64,000 nucleotides of DNA from Benincasa hispida (taxonomy: Eukaryota > Streptophyta > Magnoliopsida > Cucurbitales > Cucurbitaceae). The notes under the pieces were generated by a model. It was not told where the DNA came from and ran no database searches. It saw only the letters and a program-made list of their open reading frames with translations. The translations under genes and the position numbers were made by a program. Location of the stretch: positions 45,845,332-45,909,331 of the forward strand of contig NC_052349.1 of NCBI RefSeq assembly GCF_009727055.1, read 5' to 3'. This document shows positions 12,637 to 25,275 of this stretch, piece by piece (positions within the stretch are counted from its first letter, which is position 1; each line of letters opens with the position of its first letter).

Positions 12637-12908
12637 TATAAGTATGATTGAAAAGAACGTGAAAAATCATATCAAAATGAGTGATCATTAAGTTAAAACA
12701 AAATTGTATCGACAAAGATATAACAGTAACAAGATTATTGTTTGCATATAAAAAATGGGTGATCGCTGACATCAGCTTTCACGATCACTCAATTTTCATT
12801 TGGTTATTTTGTTTTGATCAATCTCTTTATCGATACAACTCCATTTTTGCTAAATGAACACTCGTTTTCATACTTTTTTTTCATGTTATTTCCAACCATA
12901 TATGTGAA
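12637..12908. mobile_element. MITE-like imperfect inverted repeat, about 270 bp
   Basis: The left arm (from TATAAGTATGATTG, then AACGTGAAAAATC, AATGAGTGATCATT, TTGTATCGACAAAG) matches the reverse complement of the right arm (ATATATGGTTGG, AACATGAAAAAA, AACGAGTGTTCATT, TTGTATCGATAAAG) across almost the whole length. A central palindrome, GTGATCG...CGATCAC, lies at about 12761-12787. There is no coding capacity. Family and target duplication are unclear. Confidence 0.65.
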
Positions 12909-13924
12909 ATTTAGGAAGTCCCTCCCTTGTCTTAGGTTAAAAATCGTTTTTTTTTAATGTTTTTATCCCCCTTTCTCTTAAGTTAAAGATCATTTTTTTT
13001 AATGTTTTTATGGGTCATTTTAGCAATTTAGGAAGTTTTTTTCCTTCTCTCCTTTAGGTTATAAATCTTTTTTTAGTGTTTTTCCATAAGTTGATTTAAC
13101 CTACGGGGTCAAAGTTGTGAGGGGACCCATCCTGAGTGGGATAGGAAATCTCCAAATACACAGAGAATGGTAGAGGAAGTGGAAATTGTTTTCAGGGACA
13201 GGGATTATATTCCTCATCCTCAGCCCTGCTCCTATATAATATATATTAAAATTAATGATATTTACACACATATATAACAGAATCCTAAAATAAGCCACAC
13301 CTCATTTCACTCCATAGTCGCTCTTCTCACTCTCTTTGTCTCTCCTCATTATGGACATACTGTCTCTCGCTCTCTTCACTCATTTTGTCTCTCTTCACTT
13401 TGGACTTATTATTATCAAACCAACACCTGTTTGGTTAGAAGGTAACTCAAAATTAACTAATTAAAATTACTTTCCAAATATGAATACCAGTGAATATGGA
13501 TACCACCATTTTTTTTAAATACCTGCAACTAATTAAAATTACTCCAAAAAAAAAAAAACAAGGACATAATTACTAATTTGCGCATTAGTTTGGAGGATTA
13601 AAAAATATATGATTGAAATCAAATAAAAAAATTGTTTAATAAAAACCAATACTGGGAATTTTTTCCAATGGAGAATTTGATCCGTTCTTTATGAAGAAAC
13701 TCGCGAGGACGAAAAAGGCTTCCCTGTCTCCTCCCTCCCTCTCATGGATATCTCTAGTTCTTTTGGCAATTTAGGAAGCTTTTTTTTTCCTCATAGGTTA
13801 AAATTCCTTTTTGACTTAACTTTTATGAAAGCAACATTTTAGTCTTGGAAGATGAATTGTAATGATTTTAGTCTCTGTATTTTTCTTATTTTATAATAAT
13901 TTAGTTATTTTTGTTAGATAAAAG
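12909..13924. other. Intergenic region without a gene
   Basis: Three decayed copies of a phrase of about 55 bp (TTAGGTTAAAAATC, a T-run, AATGTTTTTAT) lie at 12933-13080, with a fourth trace near 13790. Nothing else is recognised; frames are short and AT-biased. Confidence 0.45.
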
Positions 13925-15975
13925 AGCCAAAGAGCAACCCAACCGACTACTCACTCACCTCCTTATCACGGATGGGAAGGAGAATACAAGTAGGAAAGAT
14001 ATCTTTCCAAACAAAAAAAACAATCTTGAGAGAATGCCAAAATTGTAATAGCATGAGGAATTTTGTTCTCCTCTCTAGGAATGTGACCAAAATGAGAGAT
14101 ATTAATAGAGTTTGCAACAAAAATAATGTCCTTAATAAGGATCCCTAGTATTATCTAAAGAACTCTCCTTTTTGTTTAATAGATTACTTCCAAAGCATCA
14201 AATTCCACCTCAAGCAGTGGGTTGTTCTTGTACCACTTGAGCTCGATCGTAGAAAGACCCTCCAAAAAGCTTTGACCTCCAACATACTAATACTCCAACC
14301 CTTTCTGATACCCTCCTAGCTCCCCATGATCGGTCACCCATCATGATCGCGAACAATCCCCTTGAGCTCGCCTGAACCTTTCTCCTTAAACTAGGCACCA
14401 TCAACATTTAACTTCTAGCTACCCACCTTCGATGGAAACCAACAAGGACAAACGTTGTAGGAAAAGGAGAGGGCTGACATAGAGGAAACAAAAACACCCC
14501 CAACCCTCTACCCCTCACCCATAAGATCTTGAAATATGGGCTTCGATTAAGCTCTTCAGAACAAACAAGATCAAACACCCACTTCCTAAAGCATATATCA
14601 TTCTGCAGTTTTCACACTCTTGGAAGGATGATTCAAGAAAATTTAAGTTTTTGTGCAAACACACAGATCTGAAGTAGCCCCAATAGTATGAAGGAGACCA
14701 AAAGTTCCTAACAACAGCAAACATACCATCATTAGCAGGGAAGAAATAATTCCAATTTTTCTTAGTAAACTTACACTACCACATTATGTGACGAGTAGGT
14801 TCCATCTGCTTCCTACATAGAAGACACAAAGGGTTGGCATTAATCCCTTTAGCGAGAATGTTACAAGAGGTGATAAGATAACTAAAATTTTCCAACAAGA
14901 AATTTTAACTTTAGCCTTGATCCCAGCCTCCACGAGTCAATCCAAAAATTAGAAGACTTCCCAAGACTAAAAGACGAAGCGGACAGGCACCACAATATTT
15001 CCATCCTCAAATGGTAGGCAATTTTAATTGAAAATTGACCCGTTTTCTATTTTTTTGTTGAAATTCCAAAAGAACTCATCAGTTGAACTCCTTCGATCAA
15101 CAGGAATGTTAAGAACATCATAGGTGTCATGGGGAAGAAACAATCTCCGATTAAAGCTTCATTCCAAGAGCCTTTAGTCTCAAGAAGAAACAAAAAAACT
15201 TCATTTTTTATTATGTCATGCACCCACTTATGCTTGAAATTTCTAGCATTTAAAATCCAATGGTCATTTGCAATTAAGATGCAACTTCTATCTCCCACTC
15301 TCCACCTATCCCCCTTAGCAAACAAGTCTCTCCCCTACAAGATACTCCTCCAAGTATAGGAGGGGTTGTGACCCAACTTAACTTGCTAAATTTCCATTAT
15401 GGAAATACTTTTCCTTTAGAATTCTTGCTGGAAGACTCCAGGTTTTTCAATACATATCAACTATGTTTAGCTATATGACTTGATTAACAATTTTGAAATC
15501 TCAAAAGCCTAACCCCCTTCTTTTTACTTATATATAACTTCTCCCAACTTCTCCAATGGATCTTGTTTTTGTCCTCTAAGGAAGCCTACCAAAACCAGGT
15601 GCACATCCATTTCATATCTTTACAAATCCCATCAGGGAGTTTAAAACAACACATGGTATAGCATGAAATAGCTTGAGCAACCGCCTTAAGAAGGACTTTC
15701 TTCCCCCCAATCGAGAATCACTTTTTCTTTCCAACTTTGAATTGATTTCCAAACCCACTCTTTGACATTCCTAAAAACAAGTCCTTTGTCCTATCCATTC
15801 TAAGAAGGTAGCTCCATGTACAAATTGAAGGATCTGACAACGTGCACATCCAACCAAACCTCAACTGCCTTATGCTTTCAAGGAGAAACCTTTTAGGTGG
15901 AAAGAAACATGGACTTGCTCCTATGAATAGCGCAACGAAACTTTCTCTAAAAACTTTCGTATTATTTGGCACTCT
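13925..15975 (-). pseudogene. LINE non-LTR retrotransposon, 3' half (RT tail, zf-RVT, RNase H)
   Basis: Read on the minus strand, 15972-15050 gives the region after the reverse-transcriptase core, including RWRVGDRSCILIANDHWIL, which fits the WRIGDG and WxDxWL signature of plant LINE ORF2. Near 14880-14770 follows a zinc-finger motif CLLCRKQMEPTRH (zf-RVT). From about 14430 an RNase H-like domain begins with KLNVDGA and ends near 13990. Stops and frameshifts occur throughout. The reverse-transcriptase core is missing because a copia LTR begins at 16008. The element is dead. Confidence 0.7.
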
Positions 15976-16007
15976 TTGTTGGAAACCTTGAAGAAAAATA
16001 AGTTGTC

Positions 16008-16817
16008 TGTTGGGGTTGGTGCCCTAAATCTTGTGATTCTCGTAGTTTGTAAACTGTTACAAATTATTATTAATAAAATAAAGAGTTATTTTATTTGTGC
16101 ATTAACTCAATCCAATAAATTAAGATATGAGGTTATCTTATGTAACTTAAACATGTATGTGGTTGATATACAAGTGGATCATGTTTAGGTAATAATCTAA
16201 ATGGTTTGTAGTATATAGATAAGGTTGGGTGTCTTATCCTAGTGATACTACGGATACAACCCACTTTGTAATTGTTACAAGAGTTGTAAAATGTTACAAA
16301 GGATACGATTCTAATCGTTCATGTAAAGACATGTGAGTGAGGGTATCCTATACAAAGAGTTTGTATAAGATCAAACCAGGAAATGATTACTCTCTCTTTA
16401 TAACGTCATTACTTAAAAGAGATTAACATTTCAATAGGATGACCATAGGTGACTCGTTAAAATGGTAATTTTGACCCTACTATAGTTACGGGCGGTTCGT
16501 AAAAGGTCGACTTACTGTTGATTGGTTATATCAATGGACACAGAAATATATCTAAGTGCGAAGAGTGCAATTGTGAGTCTTTAGTGGAGTGAACTACAGT
16601 TAATGAATCTTGATTAATTTAATTAAAGAGTTTAATTAATTAATATAAAACAAGGAATAAATGGTTTTAGAATATTTTGAATTGTTCAAATTATATAAGG
16701 GAAATAAATGTATACTTTATATTAGTGATCAATATAAAGTATAATGTATATTGATACATTATAATATATAGTTAATTATACGTATGAATTATAATTAATA
16801 CTATAAGAGAGATAAAT
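16008..16817 (+). mobile_element. Ty1/copia LTR, 5' part (element 1)
   Basis: The segment starts TGTTGGGGTTGGTGCCCTAAAT. It shares with the other LTRs in this window the series AAACATGTATGTGG, AAGTGGATCATG, AAGGTTGGGTGTC, CATGTAAAGACATGTGAG and GATGACCATAGGTGAC. It breaks off near 16817, where a Mutator-type end begins, so U5 and primer site are absent. Confidence 0.75.
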
Positions 16818-17235
16818 ATTTGGAAAATTGTCAAAAATAGAAAAAAAATACAAAGTATTTGCATACTATGGCAAAAAATCATATCAACGGATATTTTTAA
16901 AAAATTCCAAAACTAAACTCGATTTCTTACGATGATTTTCTTTCTTCTTCTTCTTCTGAGCTTCATTTTCATTCAATTCCAAAACAATTTTGTTCAATTC
17001 TATTCATCGACAATTTCAATTCATTTTCTTCTTCAATTTCAATTCAATTCATCATTTCATTATCACCATATAGCTCGTAGATTTTATTCTTCTTTGTCGA
17101 TTTGATTGATCATACAGGTACCTCTTCTTCTCCTTGTTTCGTTGCCTTGCCATGTCTCACATTGCGTTGCCGAGTGAAGAACATTTCTTCTTCTTTGAAT
17201 TTCACAGTATTCTCTTCATTCTAATGCTTTATTCT

Positions 17236-17237
17236 AC

Positions 17238-17270
<33 letters not shown>
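17236..17270. repeat. (AAT)n microsatellite
   Basis: About eleven ATA/AAT units, one interrupted by a C, sit in the leader of the Mutator fragment. Confidence 0.9.
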
Positions 17271-17272
<2 letters not shown>

Positions 17273-17434
17273 TAAAACTCAGAGGACAACAACTGTTCTT
17301 AAACCAATTCGTAAACCAAGTTATTGAACTTTTGCTCCAAATTCCAACAAGCTATTGCATACAACATTGCGAAGCTATTTTGGAAGCCAGTTAGTCAAAA
17401 ATTCCAAATTAGTACAAGATTGGATTGGAAGAAG

Positions 17435-17985
17435 TAGATCTCAAATAGACAGATATAGACGCCTATTTTTGTCTATTAAGGGTAGACAAATATAGAAATC
17501 TATCTTTGTCTATCACAGATAGATCAAGATAGACATTTATCTTTGTCTATCGGGGATAGACAAAGATAGAACTCAATCTTTGATTGATCTTTCCTCTATT
17601 TGTAATAGCTTATATGGTTGGAACATCGGATTCTTGATCAACATCTTATTCGACTGAAAGTGCATAGATGATTGATGATGTATTATATTATTACTTGTCT
17701 ATCTTAGATAGACAGAGATAGTGCTCTACCTCTGTCTATCTCAGATAGACAGATATGGATGCCTATCTTTGTTTATCAGGGACAGAGAGAGATAGAACTC
17801 TATCTTTGATTGATCTTCACATAATTTATGATAGTTTATATGGTTGGAATATCGGATAGACAGTGATAGACATAGATAGTGTATATCACTATGCATATCT
17901 ATAGTGATAGACAGAGATAGAACTCTATCAATGTCTATTATCACTTATAGACAAAGATATAACTCTATTTCTATCTATCACTATT
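17435..17985. repeat. Array of GATAGACAAAGATAG words in both orientations
   Basis: Roughly twenty degenerate copies of GATAGACA(A/G)AGATAG and its reverse complement CTATCTTTGTCTATC alternate over 550 bp. Many adjacent pairs form hairpins. The array sits just upstream of the MuDR-type exon, where a leader would be. Confidence 0.8.
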
Positions 17986-18078
17986 GGATATTTTAATTAT
18001 GAGTTTCTTATAAAATCTTAGTGATAGAGTTTCATTATGAGTTTCTCATATAATCTTTTTTTCATTTTGCAAAATACC

Positions 18079-18372
18079 ATGATTATTCCTATAGTTGTTT
18101 TTTATGGAGGACAGTGGAATGATTATCACTGCTATGAGAATTATGAGGTTGGTAGAATTTTGGTAGATAACTATATAGACTTTAATGGTTTAGTTGGTTT
18201 AATATATGAAGAGGTTCAATTGAATGGGTTGGTAGATTTGTCAATTTTATTGGATTTTGGTAAAAATAGTATTCAAACTGTGGTCCCAATAAAAAATGAC
18301 AAAGATGTTTTTTGGTATCTAACTTTGGCTAAAGATGCATTCGTTTTTATGCCACCTACGTTGGTTGTTTTA
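18079..18372 (+). pseudogene. MuDR-type transposase, N-terminal (PB1-like) exon
   Basis: From the ATG at 18079 the frame reads MIIPIVVFYGGQWND, then YENYEVGRILVD, EEVQLNGLVDL and PIKNDKDVFWYLTLAKD. This is the N-terminal domain that precedes the MULE transposase in cucurbit Mutator elements. It is about 95 residues long and is cut where copia leader sequence resumes, so no DDE domain or zinc knuckle follows. It is a fragment without expected function. Confidence 0.65.
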
Positions 18373-18786
18373 CGACGGGTATCTCCTCGGAGGGTTGTAA
18401 CATGGGTTTCAGAACAACTCAAACTCTAGAAATGGATATAATTTCTTAGGTCCATTCCTAACCTTGACTCTCCAATTCGGTAGCATCATTGGAGCCGACC
18501 TCTGAAGTCTGAAAATGGAAGGTTACACTTACAAGAGTTACTAAGTGTTAGTTGATCGAAAACAATAACTAAATGACATAGGAATAAGAGTTATTCGAGA
18601 TAATATTTAGTCAAAATTGTCTTGCTTCAATGAAATAGTATTGATTGTCCCGCGGTAGCATCTATTCTGACTCACTAAAGTATAGTTACAAATAAATAAT
18701 GAAATTTGGGTACATTATTACTTTTGCTAAAATTAAAATTGGATTTAAAAGTAATTTACTAATTAGAATTTGTTTATAATTTCAGC

Positions 18787-20253
18787 ATGTCGACTTCTTC
18801 AAAATCACTCACTTCCGATAAAAATAACCGTTTTAATCATTCAACATCAGATATAAACATAATAATAGAAAATGATGATTTAAAATTTGTTTTAACAAAG
18901 AAATATCCTCTATCTCTCAACTCATGTGCAAATCAAAAGGTTTTGAATGTCACAGATGAGGAAACAAAAAAAGCACAACAAAGTAAATATGATTTTCTTG
19001 TCATTGGGATATGTTTAGTGGAAAACGATAAATTAACCTGGATATTAGATTCAGGTGCCACTAACCATATCTATACTTTCGCTCAAGAAACTAATTCCTA
19101 GGGACAGCTTATAGAAGGCGAAACAACTTTTAAGGTTGGGACCGAGGTGGTTGTTTCAGCTAAAGCAGTGGAAGATATAAAGTTATTTATTGGTGATAGA
19201 TTCATTTTACTTGAAAATCTTTATTACATTCCTTCTATGAAGAGGAATTTAATATCTGTCTCATATTTGTTAGAACAAAATTATAAAGTATCTTTTGAAA
19301 ATAATGAAGTGTTCATTATTTCGAAAGGTATCAAAATGTGTTTTGCAAAACTGGAAAATAACTTATACATGTTAAAACCAACTAAGGTAAAAGTTGTTTT
19401 AAATATAGAGATGTTTAAAACAATTGAAACTCAAAACAAGAAACGTAGAATTTCTCCAAATGCCTATCTTTGGCACTTAAGACTAGATCACATAAATCTC
19501 AATAAGAGTGGGTGATTGGTTAAGAGTGGACTTCTAAATCAGTTAAATGATAACTCTCTACCACCATGTGAGTCTTGTCTTGAGGGTAAAATGACCAAAA
19601 GTTATTTTACAAAAAAAAGTCTTAGAGCCAAAGAACCCTTAGAGCTAGTACATTTAGACCTCTATAGTCCGATCAATGTTAAAGCACGAGGAGGGTATGA
19701 ATATTTCATTAGTTTTATAGATGATTATTATAGATATGACTATATTTACCTAATGGGTCATAAGTTCGAAAGACTTGAAAAATTCAAGGAATATAAGGCA
19801 GAGGTTGAGAACTAATTAGATAAAAAGGTTAAAAACACTTCGATCAAATCAAGGTGGTGAGTATATGGACTTGAAATTCCAAAACTATTTGATGAACACA
19901 GAATTTAGTCTTTCACAACACTTGGTACATCTCAACAGAATGGTGTAGCAGAAAGAAGAAATATAACCCTATTAGACATGGTTCGTTCAATGATGAGTTA
20001 TGCTCATTTGCCTAGTTCTTTTTTAGGTTATGCAGTATAGACTACAATGTATATTTTGAACATGGTTCCCTTGAAAAGTGTTTCAGAAACACCATACGAG
20101 TTATGGAGAGGACGTAAAGGTAGTTTACATCACTTCAGGATTTGGGGATGCTTAACACATGTGTTGGTGCAGAACCTAAAGAAATTGGAACGTTGTTTGA
20201 AAATATGCCTATTTGTAGGCGATTAAAGAGACAAAAGGTGGTTATTTCTACAG
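18787..20253 (+). pseudogene. Copia element 1: gag start joined to protease, then integrase
   Basis: The frame starts MSTSSKSLTSDK, passes NDDLKFVLTKKYP (gag N-terminus) and reaches KYDFLV and WILDSGATNH, the aspartic-protease motif near 19045, within 90 codons. Most of gag is therefore deleted. After a TAG at 19099 come the pre-integrase region, the zinc pair HLRLDH with CESC, and the integrase core (LVHLDLYSP, GYEYFISFIDDYYR). Further stops near 19513 and 19815 and a frameshift near 19830 follow. The NGVAERRN and ELWRGRKGS segments remain readable to about 20250. Reverse transcriptase is absent. Confidence 0.8.
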
Positions 20254-20767
20254 GAAGATGGATTTTGCTGCCAGTTCCCAAATTTGACACTTGTCTGCTG
20301 ATGTTCCAAATTTTGTCAACTGTCGCACGTCTAGCACTTATCTGCCATTCGATGAACACCGTCACAAGCCTTAGTAGTTTGATGAAAGTGTTAGATCAAA
20401 CCCCCTCTCTCGCGCAATCTCACTCCTTGTCATTTGCAGGTGCTTAGAGCCTCTCCGTCAATTGCTAGTCGTGCCTTAATAGTGCTCGACCCTCGTCTGC
20501 TAACCAAATCAAATAAAAAAATTCAGAGCCAATACTGCAAACCAGATCCATCCATATGACTAGATCGTCCATACAGATCCGTTCAATATACCGTTAGTAC
20601 ATATATTTTCTCACCACTTCAAGATAATTACAAGAATTGAAAAAAACAGCAGATTTCAACGATTTTCATCCAAACTTGCAACCAATAAGCTCAGACAAAC
20701 TCATGCAAGATTTTTATTGAAAGACTCATCCAACAATGATAATGTCTGGCATAATGACTACTACATG
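20254..20767. other. Unrecognised stretch next to a solo LTR
   Basis: Copia homology stops at about 20253. The next 514 bp hold no domain I can name and continue, after the solo LTR, at 25787-25931. A possible splice donor after a frame ending SLSFAGA (near 20446) is not enough to call a gene. Confidence 0.35.
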
Positions 20768-22349
20768 TGAAGGAAATCAGACATGAGGATTTCTATGAGC
20801 AGCGAAATGATCATTCCAAATTCCATTTAAAATTGAACACTAACAATTATAGTCAAGAAACGGAAACTTACAGGTCATGCACAATACGAAATTACATCAT
20901 GCTTTACAATGAGATCAAGGGATAAAGTATACATACCATTTGAAGACTCATTATTCAATCTCCTTTGATCACGAACGCTCGTTCAGTCTCCGAGACAGTA
21001 ATACACGAATGTTCGAACACAACGACTGCAACACAACACGATCAACAACAACCACCACACGAACAACACGAACACACAACGAACGACCTTTAAAACCTCA
21101 AACTCAGTTGAGTTGAGTAAGGACACCACCACAACGGTTACCTTGGTATTCTCGGTGTGAGAATCTAGAAGTGTGGGCTCTGTATGTATTTGGTTAGAGA
21201 AATAGACCGGAGGAACAACAATCGTGTAGACAATTGAGCAAGTTGGAGATGACTCATTCTATCGTATAGACGAATGCTCAATCGTGTAGAAGGAGGCAAC
21301 CTATCGTATAAACAATGCCTTGCGATCGTTTAGCTACGACCAGCTGAGTGACTATCGTATAGTAACGCTCCACGATTGTTTAGTCTCTCTAGCAGCTATT
21401 GTTTAGTGAAGACCATTTCACTTGACAGCATCTCCGTGAGTACTTTCCGAATTAAGCAACTCTTTTAAATTTAGGAAAATATTTTTCCTTTTATCTCACG
21501 GTTACCATAAAACCACCAATAACTTCCCACTCAATTGGTTATTAGAGAAAAAGAGATAATTATTTAATAATTAATATTATTATAAATATATATGATAACC
21601 AACTTACCATATTATATTTATAACCTATAGTTTTAATATTTCATCTCATGAAACACATAAACCATAGTTCTTTTTCTATTTTATGGTACTTAATGTAAAT
21701 CACATTTACATTAATCCTCCACTTGATGTATCTCATACATCACACCGATTATATCATATATAATCGAATTTTCTCTTGCCAATTTGAACATTTCAAATCA
21801 ATACCAAGAACTGAGTCTCAACTTGAATCCATTGAGCTACCAAGTGGACCTTATGGACCTGTAGCTTGAAGCTTTAACGATACATGAATAACTGACTAAA
21901 CTTTTTAGTCACGAGATCCACCATCCGTTAACTGTCGGGCACTTCACTAAAGACCGACAGCTGCACTCTTCTTACTACAGATATATTTTGTGTCCATATC
22001 AACCAATCAACAGTGCGATAACCCTTCACAGATTGCTCGTAAGTACAGTTGGGCCAATTTACCGTTTTGCCCCTATAGTAACATCTAACTCCTTAAGTAC
22101 CACTGATCCCTCTAATGAACATAAGTCATAGTTCTACTATGACTGAGTCCTCTCTTCCAAAAAGAAGTTGTGGCCACTATGTTCAAGACCCAGAATCAAC
22201 CTTTAAGGGAGCAATCTATCTACTTACCCTGCTTTGAGGAATGCGTGAATTTCATCTTGTGTAACTGAGTTTCTAGCTCCCAAATCAGAGAAATCCCCAA
22301 AAAGGTAGACTTGTTGAGTTGGCAATTTGGCAACTCTCACCCATACTAA

Positions 22350-25275
22350 TGATGACAAGGCCTGTTATTTAGAATTATGAGGGCTGTTAAGCATAATGTA
22401 TGGCAATTATGTTAGAAATTCATGAGAAAATGAGTTTGAGTCATTCAACATTAAGAATCTTGGCTAACCCACTATTATGCATTATTATGCGTTCAATTGT
22501 CTATCTTTGTAGCTAATGCAGGAAGCGGATGTAGACGTAAGAGCCGGGATATCGCGTAGACGACCGCATGCGGAGAAATTCTCCATTGCAAGGGCAAACA
22601 CATACGTTCAACGCATGGGTGATGTGGTAATCAACTGCATGCGTCCATCGCATAGAAGTTGTGATCGTCAAGCGATTGCAGTCATCGTGTAGAAGTTGCG
22701 GTAATCAAGCGAATGCGATCATTTCAAGATTGCGGCTACACGATGATAACCATAATAGAGGGATGAACGCAAGGTTGGTAGAATGGAAGCATCAATGCAT
22801 CTCTCGGGAAAATTAAAAGATGATGTTGACATTTCACCTACCATGCCGTTAGCAGCAGAGATTCAGATAAGGACTAACGCACCGCGAATGTCAGAATCAG
22901 AGCAGGTCCATGCTGTCGACGATTCATCTCTATAAATAGAAGCCGTTGAGCAGAATTGAAAATCCCAAGTTTCAGCCTTCGGGCGGATCCTTGTCATCCA
23001 GACGAATGCGTTAGAGGAAAGCTTGAGAGTTCTTCATCTCCTTCATCCATTCTGAATGACGTGAGCCTTCGACGGAGTTAGATCTCGAGAAAGTCAGCTC
23101 CACCGCCCTTCCATGGCACCACCGACAGCCTTGACACACATTTGCTAGAAGCAAAACATTGCTTCCAGCTGGTCCTTTCATTTTCTCTTCTTTTCTTATA
23201 TTGTATTGTATTACATTTTGGATTAATAAATTAATACATTGTGTGTTCAATGCTTTTCTATGTTTCCTTCGATTCCATCTCCATCTTTTTTTACTTAGCA
23301 TCCTTAACTTTCATTGCATCACTTAGTGAGACTGTTAGAATATTGCATACTTAGTCATGCGGATTAGAGATATGAAGCATGTAGCAAACCACCAAGAGGT
23401 GTGCATTGCGTGAGTGTGTGAGAAAACCTTATTTGCTTAGTGTGAAGCTGTAGCAACGCCTGTCTATAGGCGGATGCAACGCTTGTCTATGAATAAAGTC
23501 AGTAACAACTAACTGCCTGGGAGGGTAAGTGGTTGGTCGTATTAAGCAATGTAAGCAAGTATTCACTAGAGATAGGAATAATCTTACGTCAGCCAAGTTT
23601 ATGCGGTTACCTTGCCTTATGAGTGCATCATTCATCATTTAGGCATACTTGGGAAAGTAGTCTAAAACCCAAATCTAAGTCTCGGGAGAGCGGATTGGAT
23701 CGCATAAACAAGAATGGGAAACTTAGGAATAAGCTCTGTTTCCTATTACACAGCGTATGCACCCTATGGAGAGGATATTGTATATGTCCAAGAAGTAGGA
23801 TACGGTGGTATGCGGCCATCTTGTTTATGTGTGAGAACACATGAGCAGGAATAGAGACTTAGGAATAAGGCCTCTCAACATTTCGCATATACATCGCATA
23901 CGTCCTAGATTTAGGCATAAGTGTGTGTAGCATGATCGCATAGCTTGCGTTGGCTGAGGTTTCCCTTGCGGTCACTCTTAAGAGTTGCGATGAAGACATC
24001 CTCATATTTTATCTATTTTTCCATGCATTTATTATGCGTCAACAGTTGCCGTGTCTCTACCTCTCATTCATACTTCCAATGCTTTGTCTGTTAGATAGGA
24101 GTAGGAGTAGTTTGTAGCTTAATACCCTCCATCATTCTTTTATTCAACCGCCACAAACACATTACCGCATAGCATTTAGTTACAAGTCCTTGAGTTCGAC
24201 CTCGGATCACCTGAGAAACTTCCATTTGCGTTATACTTGGCGTGAGCGCAAGAAAACTTGTGACGGGAACGCATGGTCATCGCATACATTCGTTAACACA
24301 TAGTTTCATTCCAACGCATGACCACCGACGCATGAGAATCAACACATAACTTAAGACATGCATCGCATATTGCGTCCCTCTAAATATTTTGACGCAATGG
24401 GGAAGCCCACGTTGATAAGAGTTAAGTTGTGAAAGGCACTTACTCGTAGGTTATGCGTCAAAATATTTAGAGGGACGTAATATGCGATGCATGTCTTAGC
24501 GATGGAGCTGACTCTCTCGAGATCTAACTCCGTCGAAGGCTCCGGTCGTCACTCGGAATGGATAAAGAAGATGAAGAACTCTCAAGCTTTCCTCTAATGC
24601 GTTTGTCTGGATCACAAGGATCCGCCCGAAGGCCGAAACTTGGATGATTTGCAATTCTGCTCAACGGCTTCTATTTATAGAGCTGGATCGCTGACAACAT
24701 TAATCGACTTGCTCTAATTTTGACATTTGCGGCGCGTTGGTCTTTTTTTGAATCTCTGCTGCTAACGGTGTGGTAGGTGAAATGTCAACATCATCTTTTG
24801 ATTTTCCCGAGAGATGCATTGATGCTTCCATTCCACCAACCTTGCGTTCATCCCTCTATTATGGTTATCATCATGTAGCTGCAATCTTGAAATGACCATA
24901 TTCGTTTGATTACCGCAACTTCTACACGATGACTGCAATCACTTGACGATCATAACTCCTATGCAATGGATGCATGTGGTTGATTACTGCATCACCCATA
25001 CGTTGAATGTATGCATTCGCCTTTGCAATGGAGAATTTCTCTGCATGCGGTTGTCTATGCGATATCCCGGCTCCTGCATCTGCGTCTGCTTCCTGCGTTA
25101 GCTACAAAGATAGACAATTGAACGCATAATAATGGGTTAGCCGAGATTCTTAATGCTGAACGACGCAAACTCATTTTCTCATGAATTCCTAACATAATTG
25201 CCGCATATTATGCTTAACAACCCTCATAATTTTAAATAAAAGACCTAAGATGATGTGCATTTCTGCATATCATCA
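22350..25275. mobile_element. Gypsy-type LTR structure with two U3 ends, TSD ACTAA
   Basis: It interrupts the type B LTR and is flanked by ACTAA at 22345-22349 and 25276-25280. The left part (22350 to about 24400, plus strand) resembles most of the LTR at 58531-60912 read from its 5' end. The right part (25275 to about 24506, minus strand) is a second U3 arm in opposite orientation. The arms form an inverted repeat of about 750 bp. Both outer ends read TGATGA inward, so both are LTR 5' ends. No coding region is seen. Confidence 0.7.
24345..24510. repeat. Palindrome at the centre of the head-to-head LTR structure
   Basis: AGACATGCATCGCATATTGC and the following GTCCCTCTAAATATTTTGACGC recur in reverse complement after a loop of about 60 bp. 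The arms are about 43 bp with one or two mismatches. The palindrome sits where U5-side sequence of the left LTR meets the inverted U3 arm. Confidence 0.8.

Larger units (their letters stand above)
16818..18375 (+). mobile_element. Mutator-like element, 5' fragment inserted in copia element 1
   Basis: Between copia LTR sequence and copia leader sequence lies a block that opens with GAAAATTGTCAAAAATAG and an A-run, in the style of Mutator terminal repeats. It continues through a GATAGACA-rich leader into a MuDR-type N-terminal exon. It ends abruptly near 18375, where the copia leader resumes. The transposase core and the other terminal repeat are not present. Confidence 0.55.

Noticed and set aside
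20290..20330. TTTGGAACATCAGCAGAC (minus strand) as a copia primer site after an LTR ending at 20314
   Set aside because: The ACATG duplication places the LTR end at 20768, where CTGATTTCCTTCA also matches the end of the sister copy.
22350..25275. Foldback or Mutator-type DNA transposon with 750-bp terminal inverted repeats
   Set aside because: The same end sequence occurs at 58531-60912 as an ordinary LTR with a tRNA-Asp primer site next to it, and the duplication is 5 bp.
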